A DNA stretch of 64,000 nt. Source: Trichuris trichiura. Taxonomy: Eukaryota; Nematoda; Enoplea; Trichinellida; Trichuridae. The notes beneath the pieces are model-generated. The model did no database searches, was not told the DNA's origin, and was given only the letters and a program-made list of their open reading frames with translations. Shown here piece by piece: positions 62,938 through 64,000 of this stretch; the stretch's first letter is position 1; each line of letters starts with the position of its first letter. The stretch lies in the NCBI GenBank assembly GCA_037903355.1, contig JBAJFE010000055.1, positions 310,001 through 374,000 of the forward strand, given 5' to 3'. The translations under genes were made by a program, and so were the position numbers.

Positions 62938-64000
62938 TTAATAAATTCTAATGCTGCACCCTACCCAACTAATCACGCACCCATTTTTCCCATGTGCTAT
63001 TTATCCCCCTTACCGAATAAACACCTCGCTTCCACTGCTGACAACGGAACAATAACAGGTATACAATTTGTTCTGTTTTTTTCTAACAATTTGCTTATGC
63101 ATTCGTTGGTAGGGAGTTTTGAAGTTTATTTACAGATACACCAAACAGGCCAAACCCGTGAACCAAAAGACCAACTGTGAAACTACCTAAGCCTGTTTAA
63201 AGACACCCCGTGTTTCGAAGCGACCATATTTATTCCCTATCTTAGTCAGAAAAAATGCATTCACAAAAAACGTGATAACTCATTTTCCGCTGCTATTCTG
63301 ATTGTTGAGGACATCGTTAGGGAAATCGCCAATAAAGATATCTTATTGATGACGTTGTTTTCCGACTAAGGTAATGCGATACAGCAGTGAAATTTTAAAG
63401 AAACGCTAAGCAGCAAGACCGAAAGGATTAACCCAAAAGTAGGGATGTTTTCAGCTACTCTGCTCTAACATACAGTAATCTGATGAAATGCAGGTACTTC
63501 ATTTAATTAACGAACAAGACGCCAAAACTAAGCGCTGCATTGTCTGATAAATCTTCACTCGTTACCAGCGGCTAAACTATTTAATTGGACTGGTATTGTT
63601 TTGTGCTTATAACCGGCATGACTCCAAGATGCATTTAATGCCACGTTCTTGCCGTCTTTTGACGGCTGGCTAACTACAACGCAGAACTTGTTTAAACGCC
63701 CGTTGAACTAGCAATACGGTGCGCAACAATAAACCAGGTCCATCTGGTCGCAAGAACTACGTATTTTTTCGTTTAGGCACTTCGTTTGTTGTTGACGGGA
63801 CGTATCCGTATTTCTTTGTTTAGGATTTGAACTGCTAAATGTTTACTGGTTGGAAAACTCATAAGACGCAAAATTGTAGATGCCGCAGTTTCTAGAAGGT
63901 AGCATGATTAACCTTCGCAACCTGCGTTCCTACAGTGTGCTATAAAACAATTCGAAATTATCCTTGAGTCATACAAAAAACTTTTTGTAGCGCGGGGGTA
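62938..64000. other. Terminal stretch without recognisable genes
   Basis: About 1.1 kb with AT-rich sequence and short frames only (for example 62992-63180). I see no domain, RNA gene or long repeat. Confidence 0.5.

Overview
The window is eukaryotic nuclear DNA: spliced genes with very short introns (52-58 bp), simple-sequence repeats, decayed transposons and long gene-poor stretches. The best-recognised gene is an insulin/IGF-receptor-type tyrosine kinase (DAF-2 class). Intron size, moderate GC and small secreted cysteine-bearing products suggest a clade I nematode of the Trichuris type. That assignment is an inference, because no rRNA or other marker is present.

Layout: (1) 1-2819, the 3' half of the insulin receptor kinase gene. 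(2) 2820-13163, a gene-poor stretch with two copies of a ~250-bp dispersed repeat. (3) 13164-14727, a small secreted protein with a proline-rich, acidic C-terminus. (4) 14803-17116, no genes, but one MITE-like hairpin. (5) 17117-18399, a putative small basic secreted protein whose stop codon lies 3 bp from a repeat border. (6) 18403-59032, a 40.6-kb inverted-repeat complex that dominates the window. (7) 59033-64000, flanking DNA with decayed Ty3/Gypsy, hAT and probable Penelope-like fragments.

The complex has a left arm (about 18.4-41.8 kb, plus orientation) and a right arm (about 45.9-59.0 kb, minus orientation). Both are built from diverged copies of one ~6.6-kb unit plus a ~3.2-kb extension. 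Both outer ends carry the same promoter-like head, with CCAAT boxes, a TATA box and an initiator at matching spacing, pointing inward. Downstream, intron-like signals recur at homologous places with the same inward polarity; one 58-bp GT..AG intron is kept in all six copies examined. The open frames inside the units are not conserved as proteins: in one pair, substitutions fall 25/16/22 on codon positions 1/2/3. My reading is an amplified, spliced, probably non-coding transcription unit (or an ancient decayed gene) arranged head-outward as a large inverted repeat. Read-through transcripts could fold into long double-stranded RNA. The centre holds a 70-bp tandem array and three broken pogo/Tigger transposons.

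Apart from the insulin receptor, the small secreted genes and the transposon remnants, I could assign no protein function. Repeat borders are hand-aligned and accurate to tens of bases, except where an exact junction is given.
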